From the NCBI RefSeq assembly GCF_024170005.1, contig NZ_JALJXJ010000011.1, positions 290,610 through 354,609 on the forward strand: DNA of 64,000 bases, in the 5' to 3' direction. Source of the DNA: Azospirillum lipoferum (GTDB taxonomy: Bacteria > Pseudomonadota > Alphaproteobacteria > Azospirillales > Azospirillaceae). The notes below the pieces were generated by a model. The model did not search any database. It was not told the origin of the DNA and saw only the letters and a program-made list of their open reading frames with translations. The number at the start of each line of letters is the position of its first letter. The stretch's first letter is position 1. The position numbers and the translations under genes are program-made. Below, piece after piece: positions 7,445 through 16,112 of the stretch.

Positions 7445-9793
7445 ATGGATTTCTTTCGACGCTTCTCCTTCCTCGTCTGCGCCCCGGCTTTCGACGCCGA
7501 CGAGCTGGAAGGCGTGCGCGTGCAGCAGATCGTCGCGGAGGTCGAACGGATCGGCTTCGAGGTGGTGCGGACGCGCCGGGTGGAGGATGCCGAGCTGGCG
7601 ATCCGCACCGACGCCGCCATCGGCTGCATGATCGTCGATTGGGGCAAGCGCGGACTGGAGGGCAAGCCGGCCTCGCTGATCGCGCTGGCGCGTAAGCGCG
7701 GGCTGGAGATGCCGATCATCCTGCTGGTCCGCCGCCAGCGGCTGGAAAACATTCCGGTCGACGTGCTGAACCAGGTCGACGGCTATGTCTTCCTGGCGGA
7801 AGAAACTCCGGAATTCATTGCCAAGAACCTCGTCTCCCGCCTGAAGCAGTATGCCGAGACGCTGAAGACGCCCTTCTTCGGTGAACTGGTCGATTATGCC
7901 GAGGAAGGCAACCAGCTTTGGACCTGTCCCGGCCACAATGGCGGCATCTTCTACAGCCGCAGCCCGATCGGCCGCATCTTCGTCGAGCATCTGGGCGAGG
8001 CGGTGTTCCGCGACGACATCGACAATTCGGTGCTGGAGATGGGCGACCTGCTGGTCCATGAGGGGCCGGCGCTGAAGGCGCAGAAGGAGGCGGCGAAGAT
8101 CTTCGGCGCCGAGCGCACCTACTTCGTGCTGAACGGCACCTCGGCTTCCAACAAGATCGTGCTGTCGGCGCTGGTGGCGGAGGACGACCTCGTCCTGTTC
8201 GACCGCAACAACCACAAGGCGGCCCACCACGGCGGGCTGTTCCTCGGCGGCGGCATCCCGATCTTCCTGGAGACCGACCGCAACCCCTATGGCCTCATCG
8301 GCCCGATCGACCACGAGGCGCTGGACGAGGAGCGCATCCGCGAAAAGATCCGCAGGAACCCGCTTGTCAAGGACCCGAACGCCTGGAAGCGCGAGCGGCC
8401 CTTCCGCGCAGCGGTGATCCAGCAATGCAGCTACGACGGCACCATCTACAGCGCCGAGACCATCCTGGCGAAGATCGGCCATCTCTGCGACTATATCCTC
8501 TTCGATGAGGCGTGGGCCGGCTTCCTGAAGTTCCACCCGCTGTTCAGGGGCCGTTTCGCCATGGGGCTGGACGGCCTGCATGACGGCCATCCCGGCATCA
8601 TCGCCACCCAGTCGACCCACAAGCAGCTCGCCAGCTTCTCCCAGGCCTCGCAGATCCATGTGAAGGACAGCCACATCAAGGGCCAGCGCCGCCGGGTGGA
8701 GCATCGCCGCTTCAACGAGACCTTCCTGCTGCACGCCTCGACCTCACCCTTCTACCCGCTGTTCGCCTCGCTCGACGTCGGGGCGCAGATGATGAAGGGC
8801 CGGTCGGGCGAGGTGCTGTGGGACGACACGATCCGGCTGGGCATCGAGCTGCGCAAGAAGCTGCGAGCCATCCGCCGCGAGTTCGAGGAGCGCGAAAGCG
8901 ATCCGGCGCGCCGCTGGTTCTTCGACCCCTTCGTGCCCGACCGGGTCGAGGTCGGCGGCACAACGACGGCGTGGGAGGATGTGCCGACCGACGCGCTCGC
9001 CTCCGACGTACGGCATTGGGAATTCGCGCCAGGTGCGGACTGGCACGGCTTCCGCCATGTAGCGGCCGGCTATGCGATGACCGACCCCAACAAGCTGACG
9101 CTGCTCACCCCCGGCTTCGACCGCCACACCGGGGCCTATGAGGACCACGGCATCCCGGCGCCGGTGGTGGCGCAGTATCTGCGCGAGAACCGCATCGTAC
9201 CGGAAAAGAACGACCTGAACTCGATCCTCTTCCTGCTGACGCCCGGCGTGGAATCGAGCAAGGCCGGCACGCTGCTGAGCGCGCTGGTGGCGTTCAAGCG
9301 GCTGCACGATGACAACGCGCTGCTGGAGGACGTGATTCCGGAATTCGTCGCCCGCCGCCCCGGCCGCTACACCGGCCGCCGGCTGCGCGACCTGTGCGCG
9401 GAGATGCACGCCTATTACCGCGAGCGCGGCACCAACGATTTGCAACGCCGCATGTTCCGCCCCGACCATCTGCCGACCATGGTGATGCCGCCACGCGAGG
9501 CGGTGCGGCATCTGGTGCGTAACGACGTGGACTATCTTCCCATCGACCGCATCGCCGGGCGGATCGCCACCACCCTGTGGGTCGTCTACCCGCCGGGCAT
9601 CGCCACCATCGTCCCCGGCGAAAGGCTGGACGACCATGCGCGGCCGATGATCGAGTATCTTCAGGTTTTCCAGGAGGGTGCCAACCGCTTCCCCGGCTTC
9701 GACAACGAAATCCAGGGGCTTTACCGCGAGACGGAGCCCGACGGATCGATCCGCTTCTACACCTACGTCGTGCGTGAACCGGGCGCGGACTGA
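7445..9793 (+). CDS. Orn/Lys/Arg decarboxylase (PLP-dependent, N-terminal wing domain)
   Basis: 782 residues. Residues 1-130 form the flavodoxin-like wing domain of the inducible basic amino acid decarboxylases. The PLP core has DEAWAGF (D354, contacting the PLP pyridine nitrogen) and STHKQLASFSQ, with K393 as the predicted Schiff-base lysine. The C-terminal domain runs to the end. Length and order fit AdiA/CadA/SpeC/LdcC-type enzymes, which turn arginine, lysine or ornithine into agmatine, cadaverine or putrescine with CO2 release. Which substrate is used cannot be read safely from the sequence. CCGGAG precedes the ATG. It converges on tauD with a 20-base gap. Confidence 0.9.
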   Translation: MDFFRRFSFLVCAPAFDADELEGVRVQQIVAEVERIGFEVVRTRRVEDAELAIRTDAAIGCMIVDWGKRGLEGKPASLIALARKRGLEMPIILLVRRQRLENIPVDVLNQVDGYVFLAEETPEFIAKNLVSRLKQYAETLKTPFFGELVDYAEEGNQLWTCPGHNGGIFYSRSPIGRIFVEHLGEAVFRDDIDNSVLEMGDLLVHEGPALKAQKEAAKIFGAERTYFVLNGTSASNKIVLSALVAEDDLVLFDRNNHKAAHHGGLFLGGGIPIFLETDRNPYGLIGPIDHEALDEERIREKIRRNPLVKDPNAWKRERPFRAAVIQQCSYDGTIYSAETILAKIGHLCDYILFDEAWAGFLKFHPLFRGRFAMGLDGLHDGHPGIIATQSTHKQLASFSQASQIHVKDSHIKGQRRRVEHRRFNETFLLHASTSPFYPLFASLDVGAQMMKGRSGEVLWDDTIRLGIELRKKLRAIRREFEERESDPARRWFFDPFVPDRVEVGGTTTAWEDVPTDALASDVRHWEFAPGADWHGFRHVAAGYAMTDPNKLTLLTPGFDRHTGAYEDHGIPAPVVAQYLRENRIVPEKNDLNSILFLLTPGVESSKAGTLLSALVAFKRLHDDNALLEDVIPEFVARRPGRYTGRRLRDLCAEMHAYYRERGTNDLQRRMFRPDHLPTMVMPPREAVRHLVRNDVDYLPIDRIAGRIATTLWVVYPPGIATIVPGERLDDHARPMIEYLQVFQEGANRFPGFDNEIQGLYRETEPDGSIRFYTYVVREPGAD

Positions 9794-9813
9794 ACCCGCG
9801 CCTCCGTTCTTCC

Positions 9814-10665
9814 TCAATAGGGCCGGTCGCCCAGCACGGTGGCACGGTGCATGATGCGCCGGTGCGGCGAGTAGTCGTTCACCGCGTAATGCTGGGTCGA
9901 CCGGTTGTCCCACAGCACCAGATCGTCCTCCTTCCAGCGCCAGCGCACGGTGAATTCCGGGCGGCTGATGTGGTCGTACAGGAACTCCAGGATCGCAGCA
10001 CTTTCCCGGTCGCTCAGCCCGACGATGCGGGATGTGAAGTTCTCATTCACGAACAGGGCCTTGGCGCCGCTGACCGGATGGGTGCGGATGACCGGATGGA
10101 CCACCGCCGGATGCTTGTCGCGCGCCGTCTTCCAGCGGGCATGGGTCTCAGGATCGCCGTTATGCCGCCATTCCGGGAAGGAGCGGGTGAAGTCGTGCAG
10201 GGCCTTCAGCGGCTCCAGCAGGCGGCGGATCGGTTCGGACAGGCCGTTGTAGGCCGCGATGTTGCTGGCCCACACCGTGTCGCCGCCAATCGGCGGGATC
10301 AGCTTGCCGGACAGGGCGACGATGGCCGGCGGCGTTTCGATGCAGGTGACATCGGTGTGCCAGACGTCGTTGTCGCTCGGGTTGTGCGGCCCGGTGTCCA
10401 GCACCATGATCTCCGGCTGTTCGGGCACCTTCGGGTAGATCGGATGGACGTGCAACTGGCCGAAGCGGGCGGCGAAATCACGCTGCGCCTTCGGCGTCAG
10501 CGGCTGGTTTTCGAAGAACAGCACCTGATGGGCAACCAGCGCGCGCTCCAGTGCCGCCGCTTCGCTATCGGACAGCGGGCGGGAGAGGTCAAGCCCCCCC
10601 ACCCGTGCGCCGATGGCAGGGCTGACGGGCGTGACGGTGAAGGTGGACAAGGCGATGTCTGGCAT
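9814..10665 (-). CDS. tauD: Taurine/alpha-ketoglutarate dioxygenase TauD
   Basis: 283 residues, the usual TauD length. It is a Fe(II)/2-oxoglutarate-dependent dioxygenase with the HxD motif in VWHTDVTC (H103, D105), the distal histidine in STQHYAVND (H259) and the 2-oxoglutarate-binding arginine in SPHRRIMHR. TauD hydroxylates taurine next to the sulfonate, giving sulfite and aminoacetaldehyde. It is last in a tauABCD operon, 55 bases after tauC. The related alkylsulfatase AtsK and other TauD-family members remain possible, but the operon favours taurine. Confidence 0.92.
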   Translation of the reverse strand: MPDIALSTFTVTPVSPAIGARVGGLDLSRPLSDSEAAALERALVAHQVLFFENQPLTPKAQRDFAARFGQLHVHPIYPKVPEQPEIMVLDTGPHNPSDNDVWHTDVTCIETPPAIVALSGKLIPPIGGDTVWASNIAAYNGLSEPIRRLLEPLKALHDFTRSFPEWRHNGDPETHARWKTARDKHPAVVHPVIRTHPVSGAKALFVNENFTSRIVGLSDRESAAILEFLYDHISRPEFTVRWRWKEDDLVLWDNRSTQHYAVNDYSPHRRIMHRATVLGDRPY

Positions 10666-10720
10666 GGCGGTTCCCCAGATCTTGTTGTTCGGCGGAATGT
10701 GTTTTTATGGATTGCCGTCC

Positions 10721-11572
10721 TCAGGACTTTCCCTTCCACGGAACCAGCCACGCTTCCAGCAGGCGCATTCCATAAGAGAAGGCGAAGGCGAAGGCGGCGA
10801 TGATGCCGATGCCGACGAAGACCACGTCGGTGGCGAGGAAATGCGAGGCGGACATGATCATGAAGCCGATGCCCCGGGTGGCGGCGATCAGTTCCGCCGC
10901 GACCAGCGTGCTCCAGCCGACGCCGATGCCGATGCGCAGGCCGGTCAGAATCTCCGGCAGGGCGCTGGGCAGCACGATGGCGCGGAACAGCTGCCAGCGG
11001 CCGGCACCCAGCGACAGGGCGGCGTTCACCCGCTCGATCGGCAGCGCCCGCACCCCCGCCTGGGCCGACAGGCAGACCGGCGCGAACATCGCCAGCGTCA
11101 GCAGGACGATCTTCGACACCTCGCCGATGCCGAGCCAGATGATCATCAGCGGCAGATAGGCCAGCGGCGGCAGCGGCCAGTAGAACTCGATTGGCGTGTC
11201 GAAAACCCCCTTGGCCCAGCGGTTCAGCCCCATCGCCAGCCCCAGCGGAATGCCGAGCGAGGCGGCGATGACCGCGGCGGAGAAGATGCGGAACAGGCTG
11301 GCCGACACATGCTCCCACAGGGTGGCACCGGCATAGCCGTCCTCGACGATCGCCAGGAACTGGGTCGCCACCTCCTGCGGCGTCGGCAGGAACAGCGGCG
11401 GCACCAGCCGGTAATGGGTTACCAGGAACCACGCCGCCAGCAGCAGGACGGCGGTGGCGAGGCTGATCGGGCCGGTGCGCGCACCGTCCAGCCCGAAGGG
11501 GTGGAGCCGGACAATCTTCGGCCGGTTCAACGGTTCGACGACGCTGTCGCCGGGGCGGGCGAAGTCGGTCAT
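10721..11572 (-). CDS. tauC: Taurine ABC transporter permease TauC
   Basis: 283 residues with about six hydrophobic segments and the cytoplasmic EAA-type loop typical of binding-protein-dependent permeases (NAALSLGAGRWQLFRAIVLPSALPEILTGL). This is the SsuC/TauC subfamily of inner-membrane permeases for sulfonates. Its ATG overlaps the tauB stop as ATGA (11569-11572), so translation is probably coupled. Confidence 0.9.
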   Translation of the reverse strand: MTDFARPGDSVVEPLNRPKIVRLHPFGLDGARTGPISLATAVLLLAAWFLVTHYRLVPPLFLPTPQEVATQFLAIVEDGYAGATLWEHVSASLFRIFSAAVIAASLGIPLGLAMGLNRWAKGVFDTPIEFYWPLPPLAYLPLMIIWLGIGEVSKIVLLTLAMFAPVCLSAQAGVRALPIERVNAALSLGAGRWQLFRAIVLPSALPEILTGLRIGIGVGWSTLVAAELIAATRGIGFMIMSASHFLATDVVFVGIGIIAAFAFAFSYGMRLLEAWLVPWKGKS

Positions 11573-12372
11573 TGCAGCACCTTCCGGGGGGTATCCGTCT
11601 CCGCATGCGGACGATGCACCAGGGAGCGGATCTCGTCATAGAGTTCGGCGAATTCCGGTGCCGACAGGATGGCCCGCACATCACGCTCGGCGGCGAAGCG
11701 GCGGACGAAATCCAGATCGAAGCGCGCGACGATCCGGCCCGGCCGCGGCGACATCACCACCACCGTTGTGCCGAGGAACAGCGCCTCCTCGATGGAATGG
11801 GTGATGAAGAAGATGCGCTTGCCGGTGCGCGCCCAGACGTCGATCAGCAGTTCCTGCATCTGTTCGCGGGTCAGGCTGTCGAGCGCGCCGAACGGCTCGT
11901 CCATCAGCAGGATTTTCGGGTCGGTCGCCAGCGCGCGGGCGATTCCGACGCGCTGACGCATGCCGCCCGACAGCTCGTGCGGGAAAGCGTCGGCGAAGCT
12001 CTCCAGCCCGACCAGCCCCAGCAGCTCCTCCGCCCGCTCGCGCCGTTCCCTGGCGGGAACCCCGGCGAAACGCAGGCCGAGCGCCACATTGTCGGCGACG
12101 CTGCTCCAGGGCAGCAGCGTGTCCTTCTGGAACACCACGCCGCGGTCGGCGCCGGGACTGCCGACCGGCTGGCCATCGAGCGTGATCGACCCCTCCGACA
12201 GGGGCAGGAAACCGGCGATGGCGTTCAGCAGCGTTGACTTCCCGCAGCCCGATGCCCCCAGCGCCACCACGATGCTGTTGGCGTCGATGTCGAGAGACGC
12301 GCGGTCCAGCGCATGCACCACCCGGCCGTCACGGGCGGAGAAGAAGACGCTGGCGTTGCGGACCTGGAGCAT
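11569..12372 (-). CDS. tauB: Taurine ABC transporter ATP-binding protein TauB
   Basis: 267 residues from ATG 12372 (MLQVRNASVFF), preceded by a good AGGAG eight bases away; a 12-residue longer frame would start with TTG. Walker A is GASGCGKST, the signature is LSGGMRQRVGIARAL and Walker B is ILLMDEPFGALD, followed by the switch histidine in FFITHSIEEAL. It is the energising subunit of the taurine importer. It follows tauA by 37 bases and overlaps tauC by four bases. Confidence 0.92.
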   Translation of the reverse strand: MLQVRNASVFFSARDGRVVHALDRASLDIDANSIVVALGASGCGKSTLLNAIAGFLPLSEGSITLDGQPVGSPGADRGVVFQKDTLLPWSSVADNVALGLRFAGVPARERRERAEELLGLVGLESFADAFPHELSGGMRQRVGIARALATDPKILLMDEPFGALDSLTREQMQELLIDVWARTGKRIFFITHSIEEALFLGTTVVVMSPRPGRIVARFDLDFVRRFAAERDVRAILSAPEFAELYDEIRSLVHRPHAETDTPRKVLQ

Positions 12373-12409
12373 GGGCGCTCTCCTGTCGACTGCCTGATCA
12401 GCGGCCAAA

Positions 12410-13426
12410 TCAGCGGATTTCCTTGACGTAGTCGGCAGTGACGAAGCCGCCGTAGCTGGGCAGCACGGTGGTGATCTTCTTCTGCTCCTTCAGGAACTCG
12501 GCGGTGTCCTTCAGGATCCTGGCGGCACCGGCGGATTCGTTCCCGGCCAGCCAAGCGGCGGAGGCCTGAACCTCCGCCGGGACCAGCGACAGGTTGGTCA
12601 GCGCCGAGGCCTGATCGGACGGGGTGCCGCCCAGCAGCTTCGCCAGCGTCTTCGCATTCTCCGAATCCGGCCCCCAAACCGCCTTGTCGTTGCGGAAGGA
12701 GGCGCTGTAGCGCTCGATGGTGCCGGCGAAGCTCTTCAGGAAGGCGGGATTGTCCTTGGCGAAGGCGGCGGTCGCCACCCACGCGCTGAAGGTCGGCGCT
12801 CCGCGGTCCGCCACCTCGCGCGAGGTCAGCAGCACCTTGCCGGTCTTCTTCAGCTCGGTCAGGGCAGGATCCCAGACGAAGGCGCCGTCCAGGTCGCCGC
12901 GGTTCCAAGCGGCGACGATGTCCGGCTGCGGAATGGCGAAGACCTGGGCGTCGCGTTCGGTCAGCTTCTCCTGCTTCAGGACGGCGAGCAGCTGGTAATG
13001 GTCGGTGGAGACCGGAGCCGCGGCCAGCTTCTTGCCCTTGATGTCGGCCGGCTTTTCGATGCCGGAGCCGTTGCGCACCACCAGCGCCTCGTCGGTGCCG
13101 GAGATGGTCGCGAGGTAGAAGGCCTTCACGTCCAGCCCGCGGCTGACCGCGGCGGCGAAGGGGCTGGAACCGACATAGCCGACCTGCACGTCGCCCGACG
13201 CGATGGCCGCGAAGATCTCCGCACCCGAGTTGAACTTGCGGAAGTCGATCTCGAAACCGGTCGCCTTGGCGAAATCGCCGTTGGCGATGGCGACCGAGGA
13301 CGGCAGAGCGTCGGTCTGATAGCCGACCACGACCTTGCCGGACGCAGCCTCTGCCGCGGAAGGGGCGGTGAAAGGGGCGGCCATCGCCAGGGCGGCCGTG
13401 AGGATTGTGGGCAGAATGGGCTTCAT
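12410..13426 (-). CDS. tauA: Taurine-type ABC transporter substrate-binding protein TauA
   Basis: 338 residues from ATG 13426, preceded by GGGGGAAA; a GTG at 13444 would add six residues in front of the signal peptide. The N-terminus is a clear Sec signal (ILPTILTAALAMAAPFTA, cleavage near AEAASG). The mature part has the NitT/TauT fold with GYQTDALPSSVAIANG and SSPFAAAVSRGLDVKAFY. It delivers taurine or a related sulfonate to TauC in the periplasm. It is first in tauABCD, with a TTTCC-N5-GGAAA palindrome about 110 bases upstream. Confidence 0.9.
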   Translation of the reverse strand: MKPILPTILTAALAMAAPFTAPSAAEAASGKVVVGYQTDALPSSVAIANGDFAKATGFEIDFRKFNSGAEIFAAIASGDVQVGYVGSSPFAAAVSRGLDVKAFYLATISGTDEALVVRNGSGIEKPADIKGKKLAAAPVSTDHYQLLAVLKQEKLTERDAQVFAIPQPDIVAAWNRGDLDGAFVWDPALTELKKTGKVLLTSREVADRGAPTFSAWVATAAFAKDNPAFLKSFAGTIERYSASFRNDKAVWGPDSENAKTLAKLLGGTPSDQASALTNLSLVPAEVQASAAWLAGNESAGAARILKDTAEFLKEQKKITTVLPSYGGFVTADYVKEIR

Positions 13427-13830
13427 CGTCGTTTCCCCCGTCACGGTGCGATTGCCGACATGCGAGCGCCGGAAATCCGAATGTCCGTGAACTCTAAAGC
13501 GACGCTCGCCCCGTTGTCACCATAAAATCTACTTTCCTACAGGGAAATAGTTTATTTATACAAAAAATTCTTGTTTTAACTTATCGTTGGTTTGCTACCC
13601 AGGTTGACGGGAAGCGGTATTCACTCACCCCAAGCTGGCCGGGAGCGGTAGAAATTCCGCCGGAATCAATGAAAAACACAAAGCGGCACTTGACCTCGCC
13701 GATTTTTCCCACTTTCCTATAGACAATAAGACGTTTGCACAGATGCCGACTGTTATATCCCGGCAGCCGATGGGAAGCGCCACGGCCACAAACCACCTGA
13801 CCCACAAACTACCTGACAAGGAGTTCCGCC
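13427..13830. promoter_or_regulatory. Divergent AT-rich control region between tauA and the 13831 operon
   Basis: 404 bases without a gene, and much more AT-rich than its surroundings. TTTCCTACAGGGAAA at 13533-13547 is an inverted repeat (TTTCC/GGAAA arms) of LysR-family size. A partial copy, ACTTTCCTATAG, lies at 13711-13722 in the same orientation, nearer the rightward operon. So each divergent unit has one ACTTTCCTAYAG box about 110 bases before its first gene. The spacing and the sulfur context suggest binding by a CysB/Cbl-like or the local LysR regulator; this is inference. Confidence 0.5.
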
Positions 13831-14040
13831 ATGCAGGGTTTGAGTGATTTCGACCGGATGGTGATGGCGTCTCTCTGCCCCTCCGGCACGCTCGTGCTGC
13901 CGCTGCTTCCGCCCGACGGGCATCCGGCGGATACGACGGAGGGCACCGGCGGCGATGAGCTTCCGGACCGCGGCCTGCTTCCCCTCGGCCTCGGCATCGT
14001 CTCGGCCATTCTCCTGGCATCGCTGGCGGCGCTGGCCTGA
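13831..14040 (+). CDS. Small single-TM protein of unknown function
   Basis: 69 residues starting MQGLSDFDRMVMASLCPSG. AAGGAG lies eight bases before the ATG, one of the best ribosome sites in the neighbourhood. The C-terminus is one strong hydrophobic helix (LPLGLGIVSAILLASLAALA) after an acidic, glycine- and proline-rich stretch. It is the first gene of the rightward sulfur operon, 43 bases before the CoA-ligase-like gene. I recognise no family; it could be a membrane anchor or accessory of the transporter. No antisense or overlapping gene explains the frame. Confidence 0.5.
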   Translation: MQGLSDFDRMVMASLCPSGTLVLPLLPPDGHPADTTEGTGGDELPDRGLLPLGLGIVSAILLASLAALA

Positions 14041-14083
14041 TCGGGCCGGCAGCCGCTTCCACACACTCGAAGGACAAGAAAAA

Positions 14084-15418
14084 GTGGCGGTTCAGGATCA
14101 TGACGCGTACTGGCACCCCGGTCTGGAAACCCAGAGCCGCGCCGACTGGCGGAAACTGCAGCTCGACCTGCTGAAGGATCATCTGCGGCATGCTTACGAA
14201 GGCTCGCCCTACTACCGCGCCGCCTTCGACGCGCAGGGGGTGTCGCTGGGTGACCTGCGGACGTTGGACGATCTGCGGCGATTTCCTTTCCTGGACAAGG
14301 CGACCATCCGCGACCGTCAGGTCGCGGTGCCGCCTTTCGGCGATCTGGTCGCCGTCCCAGAACGGGAGATCGTCTACATCTCCGCCTCCAGCGGATCGAC
14401 CGGCGTGCCGACCGCCTCGCCCTTCACCGCCAAGGATTTCGAAGAATGGATCGACTATGAGGCACGGCAGTTCTGGTCGAGCGGCCTGCGGCCGACCGAC
14501 CGTTATGCCCATGCGCTGAACTTCTCCCTGTTCGTCGGCGGCCCCTGCGTGCTTGGCGCGCAGAAGCTGGGTGCGCTCAGCATCCATGCCGGAACCCTGC
14601 CGTCGGAACGGCTGCTGGCGGTGCTGAACCAGTTCAGGGCGACGGCGCTGTGGACGACGCCGTCCTACGCCTGGCATCTCGGCGAGACCGCCCAACGCGA
14701 GGGCATCGACCCCGCCCGCGATCTCGCGGTCCGCCGCCTGTTCGTGGCGGGCGAGCCCGGCGGCTCCATCCCGGAGACGCGCGAACGGATCGAAGCGCTG
14801 TGGGGGGCGGAGGTCTACGACTATTACGGCCTGTCCGACATCTTCGGCTCCTGCGCCGGCATGTGCGTGGAAAAGGACGGCCTGCACTGGGCCGAGGACC
14901 ATATCCTGGTCGAGGTGCTGGACCCTGAAACCCTCGAACCGGTGGCGGAGGGTGAACGCGGCGAACTGGTGCTGACCACCCTGCGCAAGCGCGCCCGCCC
15001 GATCATCCGCTTCCGCACCGGCGACATCGTGTCGGTGACGACGGAGCCCTGCCGTTGCGGTCGCACCTCCCTGCGGCTGAAGGGCGTGCATGGGCGGCTC
15101 GACGACATGCTGATCGTCAAGGGCGTCAACCTGTTCCCCGGCGATGTGGAGGCGGTGGTGCGCCAGGACCCGGCGCTGACCGGCGAGTACCGGCTGGTGC
15201 TGGACCGGGTCGAACGGCTGGACCGCCTGACGGTCGAGGCGGAACACACCCAGGGCTTCAACGGCGATCTGGAAGATCTGCGGGGCCGGCTGCGCCGCCA
15301 ATTGAAGGCCGCCACCGGCGTCGGGGCGGAGGTCGCCCTGCTCGCCCCCGGCACGCTGCCCCGTGCCGTCCACAAAGCCAAGCGAATCGACGACCGCCGC
15401 AAGCATGTGTGGTCCTGA
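14084..15418 (+). CDS. PaaK-like adenylate-forming CoA ligase
   Basis: 444 residues from GTG 14084, with AAGGA nine bases upstream; a longer open frame upstream overlaps the small gene and lacks a start signal. The N-terminal pattern LLKDHLRHAYEGSPYYRAAF and the nucleotide motif YISASSGSTGVPTASPFT are those of phenylacetate-CoA ligase relatives, followed by EVYDYYGLSDIFGS, IIRFRTGDIVSV and a C-terminal domain with DDMLIVKGVNLFP. The family makes acyl-CoA from acid, ATP and CoA. The acid is unknown; the neighbouring thiol dioxygenase and sulfur transporter suggest a sulfur-containing acid, which is inference. Confidence 0.82.
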   Translation: MAVQDHDAYWHPGLETQSRADWRKLQLDLLKDHLRHAYEGSPYYRAAFDAQGVSLGDLRTLDDLRRFPFLDKATIRDRQVAVPPFGDLVAVPEREIVYISASSGSTGVPTASPFTAKDFEEWIDYEARQFWSSGLRPTDRYAHALNFSLFVGGPCVLGAQKLGALSIHAGTLPSERLLAVLNQFRATALWTTPSYAWHLGETAQREGIDPARDLAVRRLFVAGEPGGSIPETRERIEALWGAEVYDYYGLSDIFGSCAGMCVEKDGLHWAEDHILVEVLDPETLEPVAEGERGELVLTTLRKRARPIIRFRTGDIVSVTTEPCRCGRTSLRLKGVHGRLDDMLIVKGVNLFPGDVEAVVRQDPALTGEYRLVLDRVERLDRLTVEAEHTQGFNGDLEDLRGRLRRQLKAATGVGAEVALLAPGTLPRAVHKAKRIDDRRKHVWS

Positions 15419-15445
15419 CCCAATCCCCCGACGGAGCCCGTCCCC

Positions 15446-16063
15446 ATGCCGGATACCCATCTTCCCGTCACCGATCAGCTGCCCAACGACATCGCGCTCG
15501 CCGCCGACCGCCTGTTCCTGAGCGCCCGCACGCCGCAAAGCTGGTCCGACCAGCCGGTCCCGGTTGAGACGCTCCACCGCCTTTACGAACTGGTCCGGCT
15601 GGCGCCGACCGCCTTCAACGGCAGTCCGGCGCGCTTCGTCTTCCTGACCACGCCGGAGGCGAAGGAGCGGCTGCGGCCGGCATTGAGCCGCGGCAACCAG
15701 TCCAAGCTGACGGCCGGCGCCATCGCCATCGTCGCCTATGACCGGCGTTTCTTCGAACATCTGCCGCTGCTGAGTCCGCATTACGACCCCTCGCCGATGT
15801 TCGTCGACGAACCGTCGCTGGCCGAGACCACGGCGTTCCGCAACGGCACTCTCCAGGCCGGCTACCTGATCCTGGCTGCAAGGCTGCTGGGGCTGGATGC
15901 CGGGCCGATGTCCGGCTTCGACGCCGAAGCGGTCGATGCGGAATTCTTCGCCGACGGTCGGCTGCGAACCAACCTGCTGGTGGCGCTGGGCCATGCCGAT
16001 GGGCCGCCGTCGCGCCCGCGCGCCCCGCGGCTGGACGAGTCGAAAGCGGTGGTGATCCTTTGA
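15446..16063 (+). CDS. Nitroreductase-family oxidoreductase, RutE-like
   Basis: 205 residues. The FMN-binding nitroreductase fold is indicated by FLSARTPQSWSDQPVPVETLHRLYELVRLAPTAFN near the N-terminus and TTAFRNGTLQAGYLILAARLLGLDAGPMSGFD in the second half. The pattern and length match the RutE/malonic-semialdehyde-reductase group rather than classic NfsB. It probably uses NAD(P)H and FMN to reduce a small aldehyde or an electron-poor compound. It lies 27 bases after the CoA ligase with its own CGGAG site. The substrate in this operon is unknown. Confidence 0.8.
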   Translation: MPDTHLPVTDQLPNDIALAADRLFLSARTPQSWSDQPVPVETLHRLYELVRLAPTAFNGSPARFVFLTTPEAKERLRPALSRGNQSKLTAGAIAIVAYDRRFFEHLPLLSPHYDPSPMFVDEPSLAETTAFRNGTLQAGYLILAARLLGLDAGPMSGFDAEAVDAEFFADGRLRTNLLVALGHADGPPSRPRAPRLDESKAVVIL

Positions 16064-16112
16064 GCCCAACGCCGTAGCGGCCGGCCACATCCGGCTGAAC
16101 CGGAGATCTATT

